Positions 43,066-52,705 are shown, counted from the first letter of the stretch. The stretch: DNA of 64,000 bases from Deltaproteobacteria bacterium (GCA_947445035.1 CANFCK010000002.1:186001-250000); one strand, 5' to 3'. The notes: a model not told the origin generated them from the letters alone. Numbers and translations are program-made.

Positions 43066-43263
43066 CTAGAACGGCTTTCCCTTGACGCTGGCGACGACCT
43101 TCGGGAGGAACGTCTGCTGCAGCTCAAGGTCGTACTTCGGCGTGAGGTGCTGCTTGTTCATGATTATCGCGACTTCCGGGCGTTGAATTGTCACGATCAA
43201 CGTCTCGGTGCCCTTGACTCCCGCAAGCGCCGACTGCGCCAGAAGCAAAAAAGTGACGAACAT
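43066..43263 (-). CDS. Small exported protein within the Glt-like block
   Basis: 65 residues from the ATG at 43263, chosen because GGGGAGG lies six bases upstream; a longer frame starts at 43278. Signal peptide MFVTFLLLAQSALAG leaves a mature protein of about 50 residues (TETLIVTIQRPEVAIIMNKQ, FLPKVVASVKGKPF). The gene sits 2 bp after the TPR lipoprotein and 7 bp before the TolQ gene, so it is embedded in the operon. No homologue is recalled with certainty. It may be a small subunit of the complex. Confidence 0.7.
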   Translation of the reverse strand: MFVTFLLLAQSALAGVKGTETLIVTIQRPEVAIIMNKQHLTPKYDLELQQTFLPKVVASVKGKPF

Positions 43264-43265
43264 GG

Positions 43266-44735
43266 CTAACCTCCCCAAGGTGACGGCTCAGAACCCCCCG
43301 CCGGTGGCGGAGCTTCCGGAGCCGGTTGCGGAACCGGTTCAACGGGTGTGCCCCACGGCGCCGGCGCGGGCTCGGGAGTGGGGGCCGACGCGGGCTCGGG
43401 CTCGGGCAGTGGCTCGGGGACAGGGAGCGGCGCAGGCTCTGGAATGGGCGGCGGCGCCTGCTTCGCAGCTTCTTCAGCCTCGCGACGCTTGCGTTCGTCC
43501 TCGTCCTTCCGCGCCCGCTTCAGCGCCTTTTCCTTGTCCTTGATGAGCTGGGCGATCCACTGATCAAGCTCAGTAGCCGGACCGCCGCCAGCGCGCCGGT
43601 ACACCTCGATCTCCTCGATCGCGGTGTCCCACGACTTCATGTAGTCGCCGTACAGCACCGCCAGGTTGCGATGCGGATCTGGGTTCGAGGGTTCCAAACG
43701 AAGGGCGTCGTTGTACAGGCGGATCGCGTCTTCGTACCGTTTTTCGCCACGATAGGCGATCGCGACGTTGATCCGCGGCCCGGCGCGCTCGGGGAAGAGC
43801 CCCATCATCCGCTCCAAAAGCGGAATCGCGTCGCGATAGTTGCGATTATCAAGGTAATAGCCGCTCAAAAAGGCGAGCGCGCTGACCTGGTTGGGGTCGA
43901 GATCTAGCGCCTTTTTGAAGGACTCGATCGCCGAGCCTGGGTACCCCCCACGAAGGTGGATCTGGCCAAGATTGGCCTGCAGCTCCGCGTTCCGCTCCGC
44001 CCCGGCCACGACTTCGCCGGCTTTGAGCGACATGAAGCGCGCGAGGTCGAGTTGGTCTGACTCCAGGTACACCGCGGTGAGCGCGTTGTAGATCTCGATG
44101 GCGCGGCTGTCGATCAAGAGCGCGGCTTTCGCCTCCGCTTCAGCGTCCTTGTAGCGCTTGAGCGTGCGGTGGGCGTCGATCGCCGCCACTCGAAGGCTCA
44201 CGTCTGTGGGCGCCTGCCGGATCCCTGCTTGGAAGCTGGATAGGGCCGCCTCCATCTGTCCGCGGCGAGCAGAGAGCGCGCCGAGGTTCAACCATGGCTT
44301 CGCGAAGCCCGGCTCGACTTCGGTTGCACGGAGCCAGGAGCGCCGCGCTTCGGTGTCGTCACCGAGGATGTGGTGGGCCAAGCCGATGTTGTAGGGAATC
44401 TCGACCCGATCGGGGTACTGCCCCGTGAGCGGCTTGAGCATGTCCAAGGCCGCGCGGGCGCGGCCAACGTCCTGGGTCGTGAGCATGGCCGCCGCATCGC
44501 TGATGGTGCGGTCGGGCCCCGTTTGCGGAGCCGGAGCGGACGGGGTTGACGCGGTTGCAGCCGGATCCCACGCCGTTGGGACGTCGACGGAGGGCACAGC
44601 GACGGTGTCAGGAGCAGGTGCAGGCGTGACTGCGGGGGTGGGAGCGGGGGTGGGAGCGGGCACGTAGGCAGGCGCAGGCGCCACTTCGGGCACCTTCGGC
44701 ATGCAGGCGAGCGCGGCCAGAAGCAGGAAGCTCAC
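43266..44735 (-). CDS. TPR lipoprotein, GltE/AglT-like
   Basis: 489 residues from the GTG at 44735 (GTGA overlap with the gene upstream). Leader MSFLLLAALAC gives a Cys at 11, then a Pro/Ala/Val-rich linker (12-70). About eight TPRs follow (roughly 80-380; for example PYNIGLAHHILGDDTEARRS). A charged Lys/Glu helix and a second Pro-rich tail (430-489) end the protein. GltE is the TPR lipoprotein linking the Glt machine to the outer membrane in Myxococcus. This protein has the matching domain plan and location. Confidence 0.82.
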   Translation of the reverse strand: MSFLLLAALACMPKVPEVAPAPAYVPAPTPAPTPAVTPAPAPDTVAVPSVDVPTAWDPAATASTPSAPAPQTGPDRTISDAAAMLTTQDVGRARAALDMLKPLTGQYPDRVEIPYNIGLAHHILGDDTEARRSWLRATEVEPGFAKPWLNLGALSARRGQMEAALSSFQAGIRQAPTDVSLRVAAIDAHRTLKRYKDAEAEAKAALLIDSRAIEIYNALTAVYLESDQLDLARFMSLKAGEVVAGAERNAELQANLGQIHLRGGYPGSAIESFKKALDLDPNQVSALAFLSGYYLDNRNYRDAIPLLERMMGLFPERAGPRINVAIAYRGEKRYEDAIRLYNDALRLEPSNPDPHRNLAVLYGDYMKSWDTAIEEIEVYRRAGGGPATELDQWIAQLIKDKEKALKRARKDEDERKRREAEEAAKQAPPPIPEPAPLPVPEPLPEPEPASAPTPEPAPAPWGTPVEPVPQPAPEAPPPAGGSEPSPWGG

Positions 44736-47700
44736 TGTGCACCTCCTGTGCGGGGGGACTCGGGTGCCTCGAAGGGAATCGACGTGAAGTCCACGACCCC
44801 GCGCCTTTCCTGCCGTTCAGACGGGTACTCGATTGGGTACCGGTCGTGGAGCAATTGCATCGCCTTGCCGTTCCATTCGCTCCACCGTTGATCCACCCGC
44901 GCCTTTTCCAACGCGCCCTGGAGGCGGGCCTTGGCCGTGTCCTCCGCTGCGATGCGGATGGGGGTGAACCGCAGGTCGAGTTCGCTCTGGAAGATGCCCC
45001 TTTCCTCTTCGTTGAGACCCCCCGGAAGCGGGAATCCGTACACGAAATCCGAGTACGCGAAGTAGGCGGCGCCTTGCACATAGAGCGCCGCCGCCGCCGC
45101 GTCGTAGTCCTGGTAGGTCTGGATGAGCGCCAGCGACGCATCCACCAGCAGCTTGAGGTCCTCGCGCTTGGTCACAAGGAGCAGCTCGGCGTTGTTCTTC
45201 TCGTTGCTGCTCCACTTGATGACCTTGTAGGACTCAAGCTGGGCGAGCAGCGTCTGGGTGGGTGCCTTCGCGGCCAGCTCACGCGCATCGCTGCTAACCC
45301 CGCGGGCGACATTGTCCCGGAAGGTGACGTCCAAATCAGACAGCTTCTGCGCCGCCTTCCGCTTGTCACCGCGCTCCAGGTACAGGCCGGAAAGCTTGTA
45401 CTGCGCAATGATCGCATGGCTGGGCTCACTGGCGGAGAACGTACGCAGGTACTTCTCGTAGAACTCGATCGCTTCACGGGGACCCACCAGTTCCCACTGC
45501 TCGCCGGCCTTCCAGTAGATCGCTTCGGCGTCGGGTACATTGGGAAGGTTGGCATAGCGCTCGTACGCACGGGCGGCGCCCAGGTGATCGCCGATGCCGG
45601 TCCGGAGGAACGCCGCGTTGTAGAGTGCCGCGGGCGCGTCAGTGTGCTCAGGCGCCTTCTTGACCAGCGTCTCGAAGTAGCGGATCGCTTTGTCGAGCTC
45701 AAGAATCGAGCTGTAGCCGGCCGCAATGCGGAAGTAGAGCGACTTGGAGCGTTCGTCGTCCGGATAGTCGTTGATGTACTTTTCGAAGAGCACATTGGCG
45801 CGGGCAGTTTGGCCGCCAAGGTCAAGCTGGTTGGCCTGATTGTACAGCGCCACGCTCATGTACTCGGACTTCGGGAAATCGACGACGAACTGCCCATAGC
45901 AGGTGGCCGACTCCAAGTGTTTGTCGGCCTTTCCGAGCTGAAGGCACAGCTCAAGACCGGCCTGCCCAGCGATCTCGAGGTCGCCGAACTTGAGAGCGAC
46001 CGTCTTGACCGTCGCGAGGTCTCCCTCGTTCACATAGGTCTGCAGGACGAGCTTGGCGGCGAAAGCAGCCTCAGGCGCACCCGGGTAACGATTGACCACC
46101 GCCCAGAGCCGCTTCCGCGCATCGTCATAGTAACCGTGGTTGAACGACACGACGCCGCCGAGGTACGCCAGGGCTGGCCTTGATTTCTCCAGAACCGAAA
46201 TCCAATCCGGATCGGTGAACTCCCGGTCCGCCAGGTCGTCGGCGGCGACGACGAAACCCTTCTGCTCATCCGAAACCATGTACTGGATGATCTGCTTGCC
46301 CGCGGGCGTCTCAAGCGTGTTGGCCACCAACGCGCCCTGCGGCACGTCCTCAAGCTTGCCGTACTTCGAGAGCACGAGTTCCTCTCGCGACTTCATCAGC
46401 TGGAAACGAGCGCCATCCTTGTACTTGCTACGGGGGTTCTTGAGAATCTGGCCGTACGCGCGGGACGCCTCGGGGAACATCTTGCCCTCGTACAACGACA
46501 GCGCCTGATACCACTCGTACTCGTCATAGTCGGGGGTGAACGGGAACTTCTGCAAGAAGCTCTGAAAGGTGTCCGCGGCGTCCCGGTAGTCGGCCGGATT
46601 CTGGGTTTCTTTGGCGCGGAGCAACTTCTCGATCGCGACCGTGGCCAGCGACCGTTCGATGAAGATTCTGGCCGCCGCGATCGCATCGGGATTGTTCTTG
46701 TTGGCCGCATACCACGCGCTTTTGTCGTTGTAGTTGATGCCCAGCTCGGTCAGCGCCACCGCGGCGGCGGCCTCGTTGCGAATCGGCATCTTGGCGCCGT
46801 AAATCGCCGCGACAGTCTGCTGGTAGATGGGGTTCTGCGGGTGGGTCGGCCACTTGGCCTGCAAGAACCGGTAGGTGTCGACCGCGTCGTCCCACTTCGT
46901 CTGCTTTTCCAGGATCAACGCCAACCGCTCGATCACGTCATGCTGCCAACGTTTGTCGCCCACTTTGGCCATGTGGGTGCGCGCCACGTCGATCGGCTTC
47001 TTGCTCTGCCGGTCGCCCATGTCGGCGTAGGAGATGGCCAGGTACTCCACGGCTTCTTTGCGCGTGTCGGCAAGCTTTCCAGTGCGGTCGTACAGCGAGT
47101 CGGAGTAGTCGAGCAGTTGGACCAGGTACGCCAGTGACCGGTCGAAATCATCCAGCTTGAAGTGCGACCACCCCAACTTGTAGATGGCGCGATCGTAGTT
47201 GCGACCCTGGAGCCCTTCCGCCATCACCGCGTCGTAGTAGGTCACCGCGATCCGCACGTTGGCGAGCGTGTCCGGGCGGGGAGCCGGCAACTCGAAGTAG
47301 TACTCGCCGAGACGCATGTTCGCGTCGTTGGTGAACGCCGAGCGCGGGTACTGCGTGACGATGACCTGGTACGCATCCCGCGCGCCCGTCTCGTCGTACT
47401 GTTCGGCGTTGGCCGATCCAAGACACCATCCCAGCATGTAAAGGACGTCGGCACGGAAGGCGAACTGAGGGGAATTCGCCAGAATGTCGCGATAAAGGCC
47501 TATAGAGCGCCGATAATCCTTCCTGGGGACCAGGTCGGGATTGGCCGTGCCATTTTCGGCGAGCACGGCGTACTCATCGTTGCGCGCCATGAAGTCGAGC
47601 TCGGACTCGTCGTAGTACAGGTCCGCCAGACGGAACTTCATGTCCGCCGCGTGTTTGCTGTCCGGATACTTTTGCAGGAACGATTCGATCTTGGCAACGG

Positions 47701-47983
47701 TGACCCGGCGCAGGGTGTTGCCGTCGTCCTGGTTGCGGCTGACCGCGGCGCCGAAGCTGGACTCGATGCGCTCGCGCTCTTCTTGTTCGGACAGGTCCAC
47801 CAGTTGTTTCACGTCGCCGCGAAACTCCTGCATGCGCTGCACATAGCGTTCGGCCGTTTCACGAAATTGGCGCACTTCTTCGGCGTCGGGCTCAGCCCAT
47901 GCCGCGGAGGGCATGGCCAACGCGAGGAGCGCAATCGCGCTCGGCACCAGGACGTTCCGGGCTCGGGACGAGGTGCGCATCAC
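44732..47983 (-). CDS. Large periplasmic TPR protein, GltD/AgmU-like
   Basis: 1083 residues starting at GTG 47983 or the ATG right after it. Signal peptide about 1-30 (VPSAIALLALAMPSAAWA), then a short helical region. Roughly 15-20 TPR-like repeats run along most of the chain (for example PQFAFRADVLYMLGWCLG, PEHTDAPAALYNAAF). It would be a long periplasmic scaffold. Myxococcus GltD (AgmU) is a similarly sized TPR protein in the gliding complex. The 4-bp overlaps with both neighbours show one cotranscribed unit. Confidence 0.82.
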   Translation of the reverse strand: MMRTSSRARNVLVPSAIALLALAMPSAAWAEPDAEEVRQFRETAERYVQRMQEFRGDVKQLVDLSEQEERERIESSFGAAVSRNQDDGNTLRRVTVAKIESFLQKYPDSKHAADMKFRLADLYYDESELDFMARNDEYAVLAENGTANPDLVPRKDYRRSIGLYRDILANSPQFAFRADVLYMLGWCLGSANAEQYDETGARDAYQVIVTQYPRSAFTNDANMRLGEYYFELPAPRPDTLANVRIAVTYYDAVMAEGLQGRNYDRAIYKLGWSHFKLDDFDRSLAYLVQLLDYSDSLYDRTGKLADTRKEAVEYLAISYADMGDRQSKKPIDVARTHMAKVGDKRWQHDVIERLALILEKQTKWDDAVDTYRFLQAKWPTHPQNPIYQQTVAAIYGAKMPIRNEAAAAVALTELGINYNDKSAWYAANKNNPDAIAAARIFIERSLATVAIEKLLRAKETQNPADYRDAADTFQSFLQKFPFTPDYDEYEWYQALSLYEGKMFPEASRAYGQILKNPRSKYKDGARFQLMKSREELVLSKYGKLEDVPQGALVANTLETPAGKQIIQYMVSDEQKGFVVAADDLADREFTDPDWISVLEKSRPALAYLGGVVSFNHGYYDDARKRLWAVVNRYPGAPEAAFAAKLVLQTYVNEGDLATVKTVALKFGDLEIAGQAGLELCLQLGKADKHLESATCYGQFVVDFPKSEYMSVALYNQANQLDLGGQTARANVLFEKYINDYPDDERSKSLYFRIAAGYSSILELDKAIRYFETLVKKAPEHTDAPAALYNAAFLRTGIGDHLGAARAYERYANLPNVPDAEAIYWKAGEQWELVGPREAIEFYEKYLRTFSASEPSHAIIAQYKLSGLYLERGDKRKAAQKLSDLDVTFRDNVARGVSSDARELAAKAPTQTLLAQLESYKVIKWSSNEKNNAELLLVTKREDLKLLVDASLALIQTYQDYDAAAAALYVQGAAYFAYSDFVYGFPLPGGLNEEERGIFQSELDLRFTPIRIAAEDTAKARLQGALEKARVDQRWSEWNGKAMQLLHDRYPIEYPSERQERRGVVDFTSIPFEAPESPRTGGAQ

Positions 47984-50349
47984 TCCAAATTCTCCCGGAC
48001 CACCCGAAAGCGATCGTCCAGATCCTGTAAGAGTTCGGAACGCTCATCGACGAGCATGTCCCGCTCGTCCGAATTTTCCATCCGGCGCAGCCAGTAGACA
48101 TCGACGATGCCCTTCTCGGCGTCGATGACATCGGCTTCGAACTCCAGCTGCAGGTCGCGAAGGCCCGCCAGGACCGCACGCGTTGCCATGAGCTCGGCTG
48201 CAACAGCGCTACCATCGATGTCGCGGCGAAGCTCGATCACCTTCTGAGCCGTTGCCGCCAGCCGTTGACGCACCGCCTGGCCCTCCCGCGCTTCACCGGA
48301 GGCCACCACCCGCGCCGCTTCCGCAGAATTCTTCTCGAGGACGTCCAACGTCGTCCATAGGCGATCGATCTGCGCGAAAGTCGCGGCGCTATCGGTGTCC
48401 TGCGCGGCACGGCGGTATCCGGCCACGCGTGCGCGCAGCTTCGCGAACGACACCAACGCTCCCGCACGACCGACCTGGTCCTCCTGCACGCTTCCCGTTT
48501 CCAACGGACGCATGACCCTCTTGCGGGTGACGTCGCTTTGCAGCGAGTCAAGCTCTCCCGCCGATTTCGCGAGATCAGCGCGAGCGACATCGAGCTCGGC
48601 CCGGAGCCGTTCCTGTTCGGCACGAGGCAACTTGGAGCTGCCGTCACTCAGCACCTCGGCGAGGCTGCGCCCACTCGCAATCGCCTCCTCCGCCACCTGC
48701 TGGACCCGGAATGCCCGCTGCTGCACTTCGCCAACCTGCGCCTCGTACACCTGAACGCGATCGGTGGTGGCGGAGACGTTGGATTCGGAGGCGCTGCCGG
48801 ACTCGACCAGCTTGTCGAGCTCGGCGGAGAGCGCCACGAGCTCTCCACGGACCGTGCCCGAGGAGCGGCCCTTGAGGTACTGCAGCTCGACGCCGAGCAG
48901 GCGAGAACGCATGGCCAGGGCCGAGCCACGCATCGTGGTCAGCTGATTCCGGGCCGCAACGAACATTCCCAGCGAGTCCTTCTCGGAAGAGAGGGCGGTC
49001 AGCAGGTCGGCCACATCCCGTTCCGCCCGCTGCAGCTCCTGCTCTTGCCGGTTGGTTTCGAGGTAGGCCGAGATCGCGCGGCTGACGCGGTCCCCGCCGA
49101 GCAGCTTCTGGACTGCGTAGGCCGGTAGCCCGGAGGTGCCCCCCGTGTCGCCCATGCGCTCGACGAACCGGCGCGCCTCGGTGGTCCCCTGACCAAGCTC
49201 CTCCAAGCGCGCCGCCACCGGGGTGTATGAGGCCACCACCTCTTCGTAGGCGGTACGCGCGGCGTCGTACCCTTTGAGCTTCATGTGCAGGTGGCCCTGC
49301 AGCACGTGCAGCTGCGCGGTGTGACGATGCTCCGGGAACGCCATCAGAAAGTTGTCCACCTGCCCCAACGCGTCGCCCCAGCGCGCATTGGCGTCGACCG
49401 TGGCCAGCTCGGCCTCTCGCGAGTTGGGAGCGGCGGCTTCGAAGGCAGCCTCGGCCGCGCCACCTTGCTTGACGAAGCTCCACACCGACTCGTACAGCTT
49501 GTCGGCAAACTCTTCAGACTCGGCGCCAATCTTTCCGTAGTAGGCGGAGGCCTGGGCAAAGTCGCCGAGCTCGTAGTACAACCGGCCCAGGGCGAGCAGG
49601 GCGAGTTCGTGCACCCGCTTCTGGTCGGTGTCGGTGACCACGACGGCCTCGACCTTCTGAAACTCGAGCACGGCCTGCTTTAGATTGCCCTCGCTGATCA
49701 TCAGCACACCGAGCTGGTAGCGAGCGCGGGTGTACCAGGCGCTCGTGGGGCCGATGTTGTCGAACATCGACTTGGCCCGGGCCACCTCACCCCGCCGGGA
49801 GAAGGACTTAGCCAGGGTATAGTTTACGATATCCGTTGCCGGGACCTTCCCGGAGACGATCCAGGTGTTGTAGTAGGCCGTGAACCCAGCGTCATCGCCA
49901 AGCAGCGCGTAGACCTCGAGGTTCCGGCGCACGGCATCGGCAAAGTAGGGGTGGGTGCTGCCCTTGTCTACGATCGACCGGTACGCTTCTTCCGAGGTGC
50001 GGTAGTTTTCCAGTTCGAACAGGCATTCGGCCAGGTACCACTCGGAGTCCTGCGCCAAGTCGGCGTTGCCGAGCGCGCGCGACTGAACCAGGATGTAGAA
50101 GCTGGTCGCAGCCCCCTCGTAGTCGCCGACGAGGAACGCATAAACGGCGTCCTCGTAGCGGCGACGCGCTTCCGAAACGCCGATGAGACCTGACCGTTCG
50201 GAGAAGTTCAGCCGGGTGTCGTCGACCTCGGCGCTGACGCTCCCAAGTTCGTCCTCAAGGTCGCGCAGCCGGTCCGTCGTCACCTTTTCGGCCGCGAGGG
50301 CCAAAGAAGGAACGACGAACAGACCGGCGAGGACCGCCTTACTTGGCAT
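47980..50349 (-). CDS. Periplasmic TPR plus coiled-coil protein
   Basis: 789 residues from the ATG at 50349 (GTG 50364 possible). Signal peptide MPSKAVLAGLFVVPSLALA. The N-terminal half (about 40-330) contains TPR-like pairs (ALLALGRLYYELGDFAQASA). The C-terminal half (about 430-789) is long, charged and predicted coiled coil (AEQERLRAELDVARADLAKS, VIELRRDIDGSAVAAELMAT). It may span part of the periplasm or grip peptidoglycan. Not part of the Glt set I can name. It overlaps its neighbours by 4 and 11 bp. Confidence 0.8.
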   Translation of the reverse strand: MPSKAVLAGLFVVPSLALAAEKVTTDRLRDLEDELGSVSAEVDDTRLNFSERSGLIGVSEARRRYEDAVYAFLVGDYEGAATSFYILVQSRALGNADLAQDSEWYLAECLFELENYRTSEEAYRSIVDKGSTHPYFADAVRRNLEVYALLGDDAGFTAYYNTWIVSGKVPATDIVNYTLAKSFSRRGEVARAKSMFDNIGPTSAWYTRARYQLGVLMISEGNLKQAVLEFQKVEAVVVTDTDQKRVHELALLALGRLYYELGDFAQASAYYGKIGAESEEFADKLYESVWSFVKQGGAAEAAFEAAAPNSREAELATVDANARWGDALGQVDNFLMAFPEHRHTAQLHVLQGHLHMKLKGYDAARTAYEEVVASYTPVAARLEELGQGTTEARRFVERMGDTGGTSGLPAYAVQKLLGGDRVSRAISAYLETNRQEQELQRAERDVADLLTALSSEKDSLGMFVAARNQLTTMRGSALAMRSRLLGVELQYLKGRSSGTVRGELVALSAELDKLVESGSASESNVSATTDRVQVYEAQVGEVQQRAFRVQQVAEEAIASGRSLAEVLSDGSSKLPRAEQERLRAELDVARADLAKSAGELDSLQSDVTRKRVMRPLETGSVQEDQVGRAGALVSFAKLRARVAGYRRAAQDTDSAATFAQIDRLWTTLDVLEKNSAEAARVVASGEAREGQAVRQRLAATAQKVIELRRDIDGSAVAAELMATRAVLAGLRDLQLEFEADVIDAEKGIVDVYWLRRMENSDERDMLVDERSELLQDLDDRFRVVRENLE

Positions 50350-50992
50350 CCGTGATCCGCTCACACGTGAGGGCGAAATCGACCTTGGCGCGCTCCTCGA
50401 ACGAATTCACGGCTCCGCCGCGGTCGCTGACGACGGCGCGGACAGTGCACGTCTTCCCCATTTCGGCGGCGAAGGCGTAGTTACTGCGAACGTTGATTTC
50501 ATAGTCGCGGGCGTACGTGAAGATGCCACCGCCGGTGGGACGGATCTTCAGTTCCACCGACAGGTTGTGGTTGCCCGGCGGCACGGCGCCGTCGTGGATC
50601 TTGAACTCTCGGCTTTGGTCCAGACTGCCGGCAGGATCCGCCTTGCTGAACTTCGACTGCCCGTCCAAAAGGTACTGCACCGATTCCAGTCGGAAGCCGG
50701 CCGACAGTTTGTTCACGTGCCAGACCGTGGCGCGAGCGCCCGTGGAGCTGCCCTGGATCACGATCTCCTTGAGCAGCTGCAACGTGGCTTTGCTGCGAAA
50801 AACGCGTTCTTTGAGCGCATCCACCTGCTGTTCGATCGTCAGCAACTCACGATCGAACTCCGCGGCCGCATCCGCGCCCGCCACAGACTCTTCCTTGGTG
50901 GCGCCCTCTTGAGCGCCCGCGACGTCCGGAGCGACAAGCACCGCCATAAGGCCGATCGTAGCGAGAAAAACTGGCCAGCGGGGTTGGATCAT
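50339..50992 (-). CDS. Periplasmic protein, unassigned
   Basis: 217 residues from the ATG at 50992. A signal peptide (FLATIGLMAVLVAPDVAGA) precedes a helical segment (LLTIEQQVDALKERVFRSK). A beta-rich domain follows (WHVNKLSAGFRLESVQYLLD, NHNLSVELKIRPTGGG, TYARDYEINVRSNYAFAAEM). Two late Cys residues (KTCTV, LTCER) may pair. The domain looks like a dihydro-Ig-type sandwich that binds another subunit. It is the first gene after dacB and overlaps the coiled-coil gene by 11 bp. Confidence 0.75.
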   Translation of the reverse strand: MIQPRWPVFLATIGLMAVLVAPDVAGAQEGATKEESVAGADAAAEFDRELLTIEQQVDALKERVFRSKATLQLLKEIVIQGSSTGARATVWHVNKLSAGFRLESVQYLLDGQSKFSKADPAGSLDQSREFKIHDGAVPPGNHNLSVELKIRPTGGGIFTYARDYEINVRSNYAFAAEMGKTCTVRAVVSDRGGAVNSFEERAKVDFALTCERITDAK

Positions 50993-51033
50993 GCGGTGTC
51001 TCCGAAGGGGCTGCGCCACCCACTAACGCGGCG

Positions 51034-52614
51034 CTAGTCCGCTCCGCCATCGCCAGCTTCAGCGAGATTGCCGGTCACCCCCGCCAACGAGCGGACCAGC
51101 CGATCGTGGGCAACTCGGGCACGGGCGGTGGACCCTTCCAGATCGTTGACCAGGAAGGTGAACGCATAGTTGGTTCCGTCGAGGGCGGTGACGTAGCCCG
51201 CGAGGCAGAATACCCCCGCCAAGGAGCCGGTTTTCGCGCGAACGCGTCCCTCCATGCCATCGTCACGAAAGCGGCTCGCCAGGGTGCCGTCGCGGCCCCC
51301 GACCGACAGCGTGGTCAGGTATTCGGGACCCACATCAACGTTGCCGTACATGTCGACGAGCATCGCGTCAAGCGCGCTCGGGGCCAGGCTCGAGCCGCGG
51401 GCGAGCCCCGAGCCGTTCACGAAGCGGTAGCGGTCGGTCGCAACGCCCAACGACGCCATGTACTCGCTCATCAACTTGACGCCGTTCTCGGTTGTTCCCG
51501 GGAGGCCCAGTTTCTCCGCGGCCACGGTGCGGAGAACCTGCTCCGCGATGAAGTTGTTCGACCGCTTGTTCATGTCCGTCAGGATGTCGGAGAGTCGTTC
51601 GGACTCGGACTTGACCAGGAGCGTCGACTCCGCCGAAGCGGTGGCGACCCGATGTTTTCCTCTGACCTTCACCCCTTGCGACTTCAACATGTCCCGGAAG
51701 ATCGAGACATAGTTCCCCGTGGGGTCGGCGAGCGTCCGGTACAGCGGTCGCGTCGTGATGTCGAGATCGAGGGGCACGTTTCCGGTGAGCTTGTAGGTGG
51801 CAATCCGCGAGGTCTTCTCATCGAGCGTTCGCTCGATCTTCGCCCAGTACTTGGACTTCGCCCGCCCCGTGGTCAGCTGGTTGTCGAGCACCACCGCATC
51901 GCTCGGCGCATCGAAGCTCGCGACCCCCGCCGATCCGACCGTCGCGCCCGGCCGCACGTGGATCGCGGCGATGTTTTCGTTGACGGAGAGCGCGCCCAGG
52001 GCGGAGTAATAGGTTTCCCCAGACTCGAGGTCGTCGGCCTTGTCCCAGCCCGGAATCCAAACGCCCGGGCCCGACATGTAGCTGTCGTCGTACACCACAT
52101 CGCCCTTGATCTCGACGATGCCCTTGTGGCGAATATCAGCTACAATCCTCCATATTCTCTCCACACTCATCGTCGGATCGCCCTGGCCGACGACATAGAG
52201 ATTCCCCTCGAGGATGCCGTCGGGAGCCGGGGGCGCGTCTACCTTGATCCAAGTCGGGAACCGATAGGCCGGCCCCAGCGTTCGCAGCGCCACAGCGCTG
52301 GTCACCAGCTTTTGCGTACTCGCAGGGAGCATCATCCGGTCGTCGCCCCAGGCGTAGAGGCGCTCCCCGGAGGCGGCATTGACCACTTCCAGGGCGATGG
52401 TCGATCGCGAAAAAACAGGCATCGTCGGGAGCAAAGCCAACGACGCCAGCAGCTCGCTCGTCGGGGCGGTCGCCAAGACCGTCCCGGGCGTGGGCACGTC
52501 GCCAGCGCTGTGCGCCGGGGGGGCGTAGGTCGGCGCATCCGACGAGGGCGGCTCCTGCGCCCAAGCCGACGAAAACAGGGACACCGACACGAGGGCAGCG
52601 AAAAGGTTTCGCAT
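51034..52614 (-). CDS. dacB: D-alanyl-D-alanine carboxypeptidase/endopeptidase (PBP4)
   Basis: 526 residues from the ATG at 52614. Signal peptide MRNLFAALVSVSLFSSAWA and a Pro-rich linker precede the S13 peptidase. It has SxxK as STQK (Ser99-Lys102), SxN in KRSNNF, and KTG in RAKTGSL. The enzyme trims or cuts peptidoglycan peptides in the periplasm. It is the first gene of the minus-strand block; 41 bp separate it from the next gene. Its place with an envelope-spanning machine suggests local opening of the wall, which is an inference. Confidence 0.93.
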   Translation of the reverse strand: MRNLFAALVSVSLFSSAWAQEPPSSDAPTYAPPAHSAGDVPTPGTVLATAPTSELLASLALLPTMPVFSRSTIALEVVNAASGERLYAWGDDRMMLPASTQKLVTSAVALRTLGPAYRFPTWIKVDAPPAPDGILEGNLYVVGQGDPTMSVERIWRIVADIRHKGIVEIKGDVVYDDSYMSGPGVWIPGWDKADDLESGETYYSALGALSVNENIAAIHVRPGATVGSAGVASFDAPSDAVVLDNQLTTGRAKSKYWAKIERTLDEKTSRIATYKLTGNVPLDLDITTRPLYRTLADPTGNYVSIFRDMLKSQGVKVRGKHRVATASAESTLLVKSESERLSDILTDMNKRSNNFIAEQVLRTVAAEKLGLPGTTENGVKLMSEYMASLGVATDRYRFVNGSGLARGSSLAPSALDAMLVDMYGNVDVGPEYLTTLSVGGRDGTLASRFRDDGMEGRVRAKTGSLAGVFCLAGYVTALDGTNYAFTFLVNDLEGSTARARVAHDRLVRSLAGVTGNLAEAGDGGAD

Positions 52615-52705
52615 AGGGCACCGTAGCTGGAGGGTCCCGGTTGGGACACCGGGGAAGGGGCGGACGCTCCGCTCATTGTCACGCAGCGTCCTCCACAGAG
52701 CAATA

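Noticed and set aside
44846..46183. 445-codon plus-strand frame opposite the GltD-like gene
   Set aside because: Low-complexity Arg/Leu/Glu translation mirrored from TPR codons; no start signal; runs inside a well supported gene.
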